A DNA stretch of 64,000 nucleotides from Prevotella sp. (lineage in GTDB: Bacteria; Bacteroidota; Bacteroidia; Bacteroidales; Bacteroidaceae): NCBI GenBank assembly GCA_016291495.1, contig JAEEXI010000001.1, positions 124,001-188,000 on the forward strand. Direction: 5' to 3'. Numbering within the stretch: the first letter of the stretch is position 1; every line of letters starts with the position of its first letter. The position numbers and the translations under genes are program-made. The notes below the pieces were generated by a model. The model saw only the letters and a program-made list of their open reading frames with translations, searched no databases and was not told the DNA's origin. This document shows positions 38,507 through 53,475 of this stretch, one piece after another.

Positions 38507-41500
38507 TCATTGTTCTATTTTAAGTTCTGGTTGTTCGAGTAGTCCAGCAGGCAATAAACTATCGCCCTTGGTGCGATACTTGGCATTAGTCCATATTCCC
38601 TCGTAGGGAGCCTTGCCTTGGTCTGCGCCTCTTAAGGCATTATGCCACGTGTTCACCACCTCGATTTCTATCGTATTTTTACCTTTTTGTAAGGCACCTG
38701 TTATCTCCACCTCATAGGGAGCCGTCCAGGCAATACCGCAATCTTTTCCGTTAATCCAGACGTGGGCGATATCTTTCACGTTGGGGAATGATAGCCAAGC
38801 ACGTCTCTGAGGCACCTGGTCCTTCTTCAGCTTCCACGTCGTCGTATAGCGGACGTGACCGCTGAAGTATCGAATTTGGTCATCTTTATGCTGGCTCCAG
38901 TCGAAGAGCTGCTGGGTCTTGATGGTCAAGCCTGCCTCTCGGAAGAAGAGAGTCCAAGGCTCGCTATTTATTCCCAGCGTGGGAATGTTTTTTTCCCAGC
39001 GTGGGAATATTTTATTCCCAGCGTGGGAATATTCGCTCTGTCGGTAGCTCACAAACAGCGAGCCGTAAGCAGGCAATGTGATGGTCCCTTGATAGTCGTA
39101 CGATTCGTCCGTTAGGGGATTATAAACCACCGCTTTCCCGTTGTTCTGTCGGAAGACAGGTTTGAAGGTTTGTTCCTTGTCCGTCTGATTAGAGAGGAAG
39201 TAGATATCTTGTTCTTCACCAGTACGATGAGTATAGGCAATACCCTCAGGCAGTACAACATCAGGAACAATCTTGTCGAAAGAACTTTCCTTGTAGGGTT
39301 TATCGATGACGAACACTCCTTGTTGGCGCAGTTCCTCAATACGAGCTCTTGTTTCTGGGGAAACGCTGACCCATGTAGGGATGACAAGCACCTTATAGTT
39401 GAAGGGCTGATGGAGTAGGGCATCCTTATTCATCGAATCGTACTGATAGCCGTGCAGTGGATTGATCCAGTCTTTTAGGTCGAGGATTCCAGCTGAATGA
39501 CGCACGCCGACAGGCGATTCTTCCATAGGCTGTCCGATATTGGCCAGGCGTGCTTGTTCAGATGCGACACGCTCCGCACCAAACAAACCTGGTAACATGG
39601 GAACGAGACGGTCTGGTGTCAAAGCACGACAGGGTATCTCTTCACCCGTATATACGGCAATGTCCGCTACAGGCTTACCCTTCTGCAGGAGCGTCTGACA
39701 ACGGGTGATATATTCGACGAATGGTTTTGCTTCAGCAAACCACGTCTGGTCACGTTGGAAGAAGAGTCCAATACCGTCGAGTGTCATGCCCGGTTTTTTG
39801 TCGAGCCAAGGATTGTGGGTGTTCACGTGGAAGAAGAGACGGTTCATGCCCAAGGCGAAGTTACGGTCGAGGAGGGGCTTGATCATGGCAGGTGTCTCGT
39901 CCCACACGCCACGCACCTCTGTGAACCCCTCAGCCTGAACAATTTGTTTGCCATAGATATGGGCACCATGAATGGCATCCAACATGTCGGTAGGCTTGTC
40001 GTGGGTAGGAGAATTCAACCAGTATTCACCCATCGGCACGTCCACATATTTATAATGTTCCATGCCATCGCTGACCATCGTGGGGGCAACACTCTCCGAT
40101 GATAACTGTACACCATATTCCTTGGCTTTCTGTGCCACTGTCGTGAAGAACACTTCGTTCACCAGTTCATTGATAGTTGTGCGGATATCTCGTAGAATCT
40201 TCTCGCCATCCTTCATAGGCATTCCGGCATAGACAGGTAAGTAGGGGATAATGTCATAACCGCGACGACTCTCAAACTCCTTAGCAAAATTCTTGCTCCA
40301 GTTCTGGGATCCACACTCCCACGAGTCGACGTGCAGGTATTGGATGGCCTTGTGGTTGGGACGGTTCATAAAGAGACCGAACCAGTTGTTCACTTGTTTC
40401 TCTACTGCTTTTTGCGAAAACTTGTCGCACTCCAACCCCTTGGCACCACCAGCTGTGGCGTTGGTATGTCCGGTAGAGGTGTGTCCCATTCGCAGGATGC
40501 GCCACATACCTTTGGGCAAGTCTATTTCAACGAGGTCGCCAACCAATTCTCCACGAATCAAATCAGAAGGACGTAGGAAGTCATTGACAGACAAATCTTC
40601 TTTAGGAGTATTAGGAGTGATGCGCCACACATAACCAGCCTTACCCTCCCAATTGTCGATGAGGGGCCAACTGCCTAACTTGATGTTCTTCAGTCTGAGG
40701 ACGGGTTTCCACTTGGCAGCATCCAAATCCTCGGCACCAGGCTCTGTACCCTTTGGTGTCCACTCGAAACGGAAATACTTGGCGCGGGTAGGAGGAATAC
40801 TAAATGTTGTTTTGAAACCTGTGTTCTGCCAACCCTGACGGGGAGGGGTGAGTTGTTTGACATCATAGAAGACAATGCCGTCATCAGAGGCTCTCACCTT
40901 CAATCGCTGACACTGGATATTCGTGCCAGACGGCTCTATCTCAATGTTTCGTACCAATGTGGGCGAATCGAATTCGTATTGTATCCAACAAGGGGCATCA
41001 GCACAATAGACACCCTTTGCATTCACGGTTACTTCAGGGGAATAGGTGAGTCTCTCACCTCTCACCTCTAACCTCTCACCTCTGATAGGAATGGCATAAA
41101 CAGCAATGTCTTCGTAATAATTTTCGTAGTGTTGAGGCTTGGACATACGGAAATGGCGGAAGCCTTCACTCATGATGGTATCGCAGAAGACAATCTTCTG
41201 CATGGATTCCTCGGGTTTGATCCAAGGACCGCCAGCCAAGGCAAAACCGTCACAGATGTGTATACCCATTCCTAAACCAAGAGAATCAGCTTGTGCGAGA
41301 GCCAAGTCTACCATTTTCCAGAAGTTATCACTCAGTGCATCTGCCGTACCTTGGTATTCAGGACGTTCTACCGCCCCACGAATAGGCATCAGGTAACAAC
41401 CTCCCAGACCTACATCCTTCATAGCCTGCAGGTCGGCTTTGATGCCTTGCTCGGATACTGCACCATACATCCAGTACCAGAACGTCCAAGGCTTCGTAGT

Positions 41501-41572
41501 ATCTTCACCTCGAGATATAATCGCGAGACACAGGCCGAGGGTGAGGAGGATAGTTCGTTTTATTCGAAGCAT
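38507..41572 (-). CDS. GH106 alpha-L-rhamnosidase
   Basis: 1021 aa: TKPWTFWYWMYGAVSEQGIKADLQAMKDVGLGGCYLMPIRG...HVDSWECGSQNWSKNFAKEFESRRGYDIIPYLPVYAG. Confidence 0.9.
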   Translation of the reverse strand: MLRIKRTILLTLGLCLAIISRGEDTTKPWTFWYWMYGAVSEQGIKADLQAMKDVGLGGCYLMPIRGAVERPEYQGTADALSDNFWKMVDLALAQADSLGLGMGIHICDGFALAGGPWIKPEESMQKIVFCDTIMSEGFRHFRMSKPQHYENYYEDIAVYAIPIRGERLEVRGERLTYSPEVTVNAKGVYCADAPCWIQYEFDSPTLVRNIEIEPSGTNIQCQRLKVRASDDGIVFYDVKQLTPPRQGWQNTGFKTTFSIPPTRAKYFRFEWTPKGTEPGAEDLDAAKWKPVLRLKNIKLGSWPLIDNWEGKAGYVWRITPNTPKEDLSVNDFLRPSDLIRGELVGDLVEIDLPKGMWRILRMGHTSTGHTNATAGGAKGLECDKFSQKAVEKQVNNWFGLFMNRPNHKAIQYLHVDSWECGSQNWSKNFAKEFESRRGYDIIPYLPVYAGMPMKDGEKILRDIRTTINELVNEVFFTTVAQKAKEYGVQLSSESVAPTMVSDGMEHYKYVDVPMGEYWLNSPTHDKPTDMLDAIHGAHIYGKQIVQAEGFTEVRGVWDETPAMIKPLLDRNFALGMNRLFFHVNTHNPWLDKKPGMTLDGIGLFFQRDQTWFAEAKPFVEYITRCQTLLQKGKPVADIAVYTGEEIPCRALTPDRLVPMLPGLFGAERVASEQARLANIGQPMEESPVGVRHSAGILDLKDWINPLHGYQYDSMNKDALLHQPFNYKVLVIPTWVSVSPETRARIEELRQQGVFVIDKPYKESSFDKIVPDVVLPEGIAYTHRTGEEQDIYFLSNQTDKEQTFKPVFRQNNGKAVVYNPLTDESYDYQGTITLPAYGSLFVSYRQSEYSHAGNKIFPRWEKNIPTLGINSEPWTLFFREAGLTIKTQQLFDWSQHKDDQIRYFSGHVRYTTTWKLKKDQVPQRRAWLSFPNVKDIAHVWINGKDCGIAWTAPYEVEITGALQKGKNTIEIEVVNTWHNALRGADQGKAPYEGIWTNAKYRTKGDSLLPAGLLEQPELKIEQ
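38970..39036. repeat. 22-bp tandem repeat x3, each unit a hairpin TTCCCA-gcg-TGGGAA, within the GH106 gene
   Basis: Unit starts 38971, 38993, 39015 (spacing exactly 22): ttcccagcgtgggaatgttttt / ttcccagcgtgggaatatttta / ttcccagcgtgggaatattcgc. Confidence 0.95.
41052..41086. repeat. Heptad array (ctctcac)4-5 within the GH106 gene
   Basis: ctctcac ctctcac ctctaac ctctcac ctctgat; encodes IRGERLEVRGERLT on the minus strand. Confidence 0.92.
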
Positions 41573-44403
41573 AGTGTGACGTTAATAGTGTTTTTACCTT
41601 TGCTCCAGTAAGGCTGTGCCGAAGGACCGTTGAGGTCGGTCGTGTTCACTTTGTTACGGACGGCAGGGATGACCTTGAGCAAGGCAATACCTGTCTCGGG
41701 GAGGGTGTAGAGCAGATGGTCACGACCGTCACGTGGGGTGTATACTCCTACGTAGCAGTCGCTTGGGTCGATGAACCCAAACTTACCCTCCGTGGTCTCT
41801 ATTTGCATCCAATCGATATTAGCAAAGTAGCCTTTGAACTCAGGATACTCGAATGACTCACCTGGTATGGGGTCGTTGTATTTCGTCTGCCAGAAACCAT
41901 ATTGTGGTCCCTGCAAGCGATTCTGCCAGACACGGTATGGACCTTTTCCTACCCATTGCTTACTCTTAACTTTCGTCTCTGGATAGTCGAAGCAGATACC
42001 TAACAAATCGACGACACCGTTGAAGTAGTAGTCTACCGACATACCAACGCTGCCATCATGGTGGAATATCCAATTCACTTGTTCCAGTGATCCGTGGTTG
42101 TAGTGGGCGTGTAGTACGTTATTGACAAAAGTAAAACCGGCGAAGGTTCCCTGATCGGCATATTCCGTATAGTCGGTCTTCTTCTGGAAAGCCTCTTTGT
42201 CGTCGTGGTTATAGAAACCGTCTTGTGAGCGGTCACTACGTTTGGCGGCAATGAAACGCGGTCCATTTCCAAAGGAAAGGGTACGCCCACTCGTTACAAC
42301 ATGCTGCAGGTATCCGTTTTTTTTCGAGAAAACATATTGTTTGTTTGCAATAGTGATGATCATCTCATTGGCAGTCTCCTCCATTCTGGCTTTTTGTCTG
42401 TCTTGTGGCTCGCCTTTCATAAGAGAACCCAGTTGGAAGAAATTCCACGTAAAGATTTCTTTGCCGTATGGATCGATCGCAGTAATTTGTAATACTTCTC
42501 CAATATCATCTATCGTTTGACCAATGGGTTGGGGCTTATTTACCTGAACAGTCTTTCCAGGCTCTGCATCTGGTACATCTAAAGTTCCCTGTGAAGCAAC
42601 TTTTGTCTGGCTGTTACCATAGGTCGGCATCAACAGATACTTGTAGGTGAAACGGCACTCGCTAAGTCGAGTGAAGTTATAGTGATTTGTTATCGCTAGT
42701 TTGGTGGATGGTAGTATTTCTATCTGTATCGGACTCCACACCTCGCGGATGGTATAGAACGAACCTTCCTTTTCCATATGCGGCCCTACGATACCATCAG
42801 AGCCGAAATTACCCATGCAGTCTACGATATTATTCATATCTGTGCGGACGACGCCCTGGTCCATCAAGTCCCAGAGGAAGCCACCGGCACAACGAGGATT
42901 CGACATCATCAGTTCCCAGTAGTCCTTTAGTCCTGCGCCATGTCCGCCGTCATAAAGACCATGCAGGAATTCGGTAGGCATGAAGATTTCCTTCTGCCGC
43001 ATATAGTCTGCCGTCTCGCCCCACGAGCGATAGTGTTTGGTCTCAAAACCATTGCGGTTTGCCCAGGGGTAGAGTACTACACGCTGTTGAGGGTCGAACT
43101 TCGCAAACACGGGTTCCAGTTCATAATTAAAACCGCCCTCATTGCCATTGCTCCAGAAGATGATGCTGGGGTGGTTGACGTCGCGCGTCACCATCTCCTC
43201 TACAATCTGTGAACCAGTGATGGTCTCATGCGCCCAGTGCCAGCCAGGCTGTTCACATTCCACATAGAGACCCAGCGAGTCACAGGCATCCAGAAACTCT
43301 GGGTCAGCAGGATAGTGGCTTAGGCGGACTGCATTCATGTTCATGCTCTTGATGAGTAGCACGTCCTCAATATTCTTTGCCTTGGAGAGTGTGCGTCCCG
43401 TCTCAGGTCGGAAAGAATGGCGGTTGGCACCCTTGATGATGACCTTCTGACCATTAATAAACACGCCATCCTTCTTGTTACCATTATAAGTGTGGCGATA
43501 CTCAATCGTGCGGAAACCAAACTTCTGTCGTTCCACATGGATGGTCTTGCCTTGTGCATCCTTGAGAGAGAATACTGCTGTATACAGGTTAGGCTGCTCG
43601 GCATTCCATAACTTGGGATTCTTGACACTGAAGTCAACCTTGGCAACATCGCTGACAGTGGTAAAGGACGGGCTGGTAGCAACCGTAGTCCCCTTTGCGT
43701 CGACAATATCGACGTTTACAGAACAGCCGGGAAGGGCACGATTGAGGAATACATCCGCCATGAAGCGACCATCTGCCTTGGCGTTGATGGCTACACGCTG
43801 AATGTTCTGAGCAGGCTTCGAAATGACGAAGACAGGACGCCAGATACCACCGAAGTTCCAGTAGTCGGCTCTGCGCTCAGCGAGGTTCACCTGCGGATTA
43901 GTGCTCTCTTTCAGTACCTCTACTTCCAAACGATTATTCTTAGATCCAAAGAATACACGGTCTGAGACATCTATCGTATGACGGGTAAAGCCACCTTGAT
44001 AGGTACCGTTACCAGCCTTACGACCGTTGATTTGTACACGGATTTCTGTGAAAGCAGCTTCGAACACCAGTTGTATCTGTCGTCCAGCCCATTCCTGAGG
44101 CAGGGAGAACTCTGTCTTGTAGTATCCTTTCTCGTCGGCAATACCCTCGGGTGTTGCCTTTCCGTAGAAGCGCATCCCATATTGATAGGTACCGAAACCT
44201 TGTAATTCCCAACAGGAGGGGACGGCAATCTTCGTCCATTCTCCAGCCTTCCGTCCGTCAGAGCATTTGAAGTCCCATTGTACGGTGTCGTCACATCCTG
44301 TTCCACTTAAATACTGCAGTCGTGTGTTTACATCAACCGACTGTGCCATAATACCCATCTGGCAGGCAGTCAGCATGAGTATGGATAATATATGTCTTTT
44401 CAT
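41560..44403 (-). CDS. GH2 beta-galactosidase-like glycosidase with DUF4981/Bgal_small-like C-terminal region
   Basis: VNTRLQYLSGTGCDDTVQWDFKCSDGRKAGEWTKIAVPSCWELQGFGTYQYG...ANRHSFRPETGRTLSKAKNIEDVLLIKSMNMNAVRLSHYPADPEFLDACDSLGLYV. Likely start MKRHILS at 44403 (ORF track starts 44412). Confidence 0.85.
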   Translation of the reverse strand: MKRHILSILMLTACQMGIMAQSVDVNTRLQYLSGTGCDDTVQWDFKCSDGRKAGEWTKIAVPSCWELQGFGTYQYGMRFYGKATPEGIADEKGYYKTEFSLPQEWAGRQIQLVFEAAFTEIRVQINGRKAGNGTYQGGFTRHTIDVSDRVFFGSKNNRLEVEVLKESTNPQVNLAERRADYWNFGGIWRPVFVISKPAQNIQRVAINAKADGRFMADVFLNRALPGCSVNVDIVDAKGTTVATSPSFTTVSDVAKVDFSVKNPKLWNAEQPNLYTAVFSLKDAQGKTIHVERQKFGFRTIEYRHTYNGNKKDGVFINGQKVIIKGANRHSFRPETGRTLSKAKNIEDVLLIKSMNMNAVRLSHYPADPEFLDACDSLGLYVECEQPGWHWAHETITGSQIVEEMVTRDVNHPSIIFWSNGNEGGFNYELEPVFAKFDPQQRVVLYPWANRNGFETKHYRSWGETADYMRQKEIFMPTEFLHGLYDGGHGAGLKDYWELMMSNPRCAGGFLWDLMDQGVVRTDMNNIVDCMGNFGSDGIVGPHMEKEGSFYTIREVWSPIQIEILPSTKLAITNHYNFTRLSECRFTYKYLLMPTYGNSQTKVASQGTLDVPDAEPGKTVQVNKPQPIGQTIDDIGEVLQITAIDPYGKEIFTWNFFQLGSLMKGEPQDRQKARMEETANEMIITIANKQYVFSKKNGYLQHVVTSGRTLSFGNGPRFIAAKRSDRSQDGFYNHDDKEAFQKKTDYTEYADQGTFAGFTFVNNVLHAHYNHGSLEQVNWIFHHDGSVGMSVDYYFNGVVDLLGICFDYPETKVKSKQWVGKGPYRVWQNRLQGPQYGFWQTKYNDPIPGESFEYPEFKGYFANIDWMQIETTEGKFGFIDPSDCYVGVYTPRDGRDHLLYTLPETGIALLKVIPAVRNKVNTTDLNGPSAQPYWSKGKNTINVTLCFE

Positions 44404-44408
44404 AAGAA

Positions 44409-44428
44409 TCATTATTTATAAATAATGA
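44409..44428. promoter_or_regulatory. 20-bp perfect palindrome TCATTATTTATAAATAATGA in the divergent promoter region
   Basis: Sequence equals its own reverse complement; lies 5 bp upstream of the 44403 start. Confidence 0.55.
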
Positions 44429-44441
44429 CTCTCTAAGATGG

Positions 44442-44469
44442 CTTTTGTACCCGATAATCATTACAAAAG
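44442..44469. promoter_or_regulatory. Inverted repeat CTTTTGTA-N12-TACAAAAG, candidate operator in the same divergent region
   Basis: 8-bp perfect arms, 12-nt spacer. Confidence 0.5.
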
Positions 44470-44510
44470 ACCAGATTCTTCGTCTTAATAGAAAGTTAAC
44501 ACCAAAGAAT

Positions 44511-45443
44511 ATGATAAAAAGTAAACCTTTATGCGGTATTATTCCGCCCTTAGTAACTCCACTGAAGGACAATGAGACACTGGATGTGGAAAGTCTTGAG
44601 AAACTGATAGAGCACCTGATTACTGGTGGTGTTCATGGACTATTTATCCTCGGTACGACAGGTGAGGAGCAGAGTCTCAGTTACGGTGTCCGCCAACAGA
44701 TGATTCGTGAGTCGGCACGTATCAACAACGGTCGTTTGCCCTTGTTGGTATGTGTGACAGATACCAGTATCGTGGAAAGTATCCGTCTTGCACGTGTTGC
44801 TGCTGATTGTGGAGCTGATGGTGTGGTTTCCGCCCCCCCGTATTATTTCGCTACAGGGCAACCGGAACTTGCCCAGTTCTATGAGGAGTTGGTTCCTCAG
44901 TTGCCATTACCTGTTTTCCTGTATAACATGCCGAGTCATGTAAAGGTCAGTTTTGCCCCCGATACCGTTCGTCGTATCGCCCAGAATCCACAGGTCATCG
45001 GTTTCAAGGACTCTTCTGCCAATGCAGTCTATTTCCAGTCTGTGATGTATAAGATGAAGGAACGTCCTGACTTTGCTATGTTGGTAGGTCCTGAGGAGAT
45101 TACAGGAGAGTGTGTGTTGTTGGGAGGTCATGGTGGTATCAATGGTGGTGCCAATATGTTCCCGGAACTCTATGTGGCTATGTATGATGCCGCCGTCCGT
45201 CGTGACATCAAGAGAGTTTTGGAGCTGCAGCAGTTTATCATGCAGATTTCCACCTCAATCTATACCGTGGGCAAACACGGCTCCAGTTACCTGAAGGGAC
45301 TGAAATGTGCACTCTCCCTGTTGGGCATCATCAAGGATGATTTTGTCGCTTCACCATTCTATAAGTTTGAGGAGCCTGAGCGTGAGAAGATCCGTCAGGC
45401 ACTTGCCGCCTTACCAATCAAAGACGGAAAACTATGCATCTGA
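44511..45443 (+). CDS. DapA/N-acetylneuraminate-lyase-family aldolase (candidate 2-keto-3-deoxy sugar acid aldolase)
   Basis: MIKSKPLCGIIPPLVTPLKDNETLDVESLEKLIEHLITGGVHGLFILGTTGEEQSL...YNMPSH...IGFKDSS (Schiff-base Lys motif). Confidence 0.85.
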   Translation: MIKSKPLCGIIPPLVTPLKDNETLDVESLEKLIEHLITGGVHGLFILGTTGEEQSLSYGVRQQMIRESARINNGRLPLLVCVTDTSIVESIRLARVAADCGADGVVSAPPYYFATGQPELAQFYEELVPQLPLPVFLYNMPSHVKVSFAPDTVRRIAQNPQVIGFKDSSANAVYFQSVMYKMKERPDFAMLVGPEEITGECVLLGGHGGINGGANMFPELYVAMYDAAVRRDIKRVLELQQFIMQISTSIYTVGKHGSSYLKGLKCALSLLGIIKDDFVASPFYKFEEPEREKIRQALAALPIKDGKLCI

Positions 45444-46954
45444 TAGATTTTATCATCTTTATTGTCTTCACACTGGGTGTGGTGGTCTTCGGCTGTTCTT
45501 TCTTTAAGAAGGGAAGCTCCGCTGATGAGTTTACCTCCGCAGGACATTCCATCCCGGGGTGGGTTGTGGGTATGTCTATCTTTGCCACCTATGTGTCGAG
45601 TATCAGTTATATAGGTTATCCGGGTAAGGCATTCGCCTCCAACTGGAATGCCTTTGTCTTCTCCTTGTCCATCCCAATAGCCAGTTATTTTGCTGCCAAG
45701 TACTTTGTTCCTTTCTATCGCCATAGTGGCTCGGTATCTGCCTATACCTTCTTGGAAGAAAAGTTTGGAGCTTGGGCACGTCTCTATGCTTCGGCATGCT
45801 ACCTGCTTACCCAGATTGCCCGTATGGGTAGTATTCTCTACCTGTTGGCCGTCCCTATGTATATCCTGATGGGGTGGAACCTGCATGTGGTGATTATCAC
45901 CACCTCCATCGGTATCATCATCTACTCGATGTTAGGAGGACTGAAGGCGGTTATCTGGGCGGATGCCATTCAGGGTCTTATCCTGATAGGTGGTGCTGTC
46001 TTATGTCTTGGCATCCTGATGTTCTCCATGCCAGAGGGACCGATGCAGACTTTCGAACTCGCCGTCAACTCACCGGAAGGTAATAAGTTCTCGTTGGGAG
46101 CCTTTACGTCTGACCTGACGACCTCCACGTTCTGGGTATGTCTGATCTATGGTGTCTTCATCAATCTGCAGAACTATGGTATCGACCAGAACTACGTACA
46201 ACGCTATCATGCGGCAAAGACCGATAAGGATGCGAAGTTCTCGGCACTCTTTGGAGGTTACCTTTTCATTCCCGTGTCAGCCTTGTTCTTCTTGATAGGC
46301 TCTGCATTGTATTCCTATTATACGGCAGGTGTCGCTGCCTTGCCGGAAGAGATAGCCAATAAACCCGACTATGTGTTTCCTTATTTTATTGTCAATGGTT
46401 TGCCCGTCGGCTTGCGGGGCTTGTTGATTGCCTCTATTTTTGCAGCAGGAATGAGCACGGTGTCTACCAGTGTTACCTCTGCTGCTACCATCATTCTAAC
46501 AGACTACGTCCGTCCTTTCTTCCTAAAAGCCCGCCATGTGGCTGACCGTCTTCGTCACCATGACCCGAATGACCATCACAAGCACCAGAAACTGGAATTG
46601 GCAATCGTCAGACTGAGTAGTTTTGGGGTAGGAATGTTAGGTGCCTTTGTCGCTATTGCGATGCTCTCTGTCGAGAGTATCATTGATGCGTGGTGGACGT
46701 TGTCCAGTATCTTCTCAGGCGGTATGTTGGGACTGTTCCTATTAGGATGCATCCCACAGAAAATCAACCGCTTCGGTGCTTTCCTCGGCTGTGTGGCAGG
46801 TATCCTGGTCATTGCCTGGATATCCCTTGCCTCGATGTGGTCACTGCCTGGTCCACGCCTGCACCCCTATCTAGCCATCGTATTAGGTACTACGGTTATT
46901 TTCTTGGTGGGTTTCCTTGCTACGTGGCTTTATCAAAAAGGCAGGAAGCAATAA
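45434..46954 (+). CDS. Sodium:solute symporter (SSS family), overlaps the aldolase gene by 10 bp
   Basis: 506 aa multi-TM: MHLIDFIIFIVFTLGVVVFGCSFFKKGSSADEFTSAGHSIPGWVVGMSIFATYVSSISYIGYPGKAF. Confidence 0.9.
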   Translation: MHLIDFIIFIVFTLGVVVFGCSFFKKGSSADEFTSAGHSIPGWVVGMSIFATYVSSISYIGYPGKAFASNWNAFVFSLSIPIASYFAAKYFVPFYRHSGSVSAYTFLEEKFGAWARLYASACYLLTQIARMGSILYLLAVPMYILMGWNLHVVIITTSIGIIIYSMLGGLKAVIWADAIQGLILIGGAVLCLGILMFSMPEGPMQTFELAVNSPEGNKFSLGAFTSDLTTSTFWVCLIYGVFINLQNYGIDQNYVQRYHAAKTDKDAKFSALFGGYLFIPVSALFFLIGSALYSYYTAGVAALPEEIANKPDYVFPYFIVNGLPVGLRGLLIASIFAAGMSTVSTSVTSAATIILTDYVRPFFLKARHVADRLRHHDPNDHHKHQKLELAIVRLSSFGVGMLGAFVAIAMLSVESIIDAWWTLSSIFSGGMLGLFLLGCIPQKINRFGAFLGCVAGILVIAWISLASMWSLPGPRLHPYLAIVLGTTVIFLVGFLATWLYQKGRKQ

Positions 46955-46957
46955 GAT

Positions 46958-53469
<6,512 letters not shown>

Positions 53470-53475
53470 ACGTGT

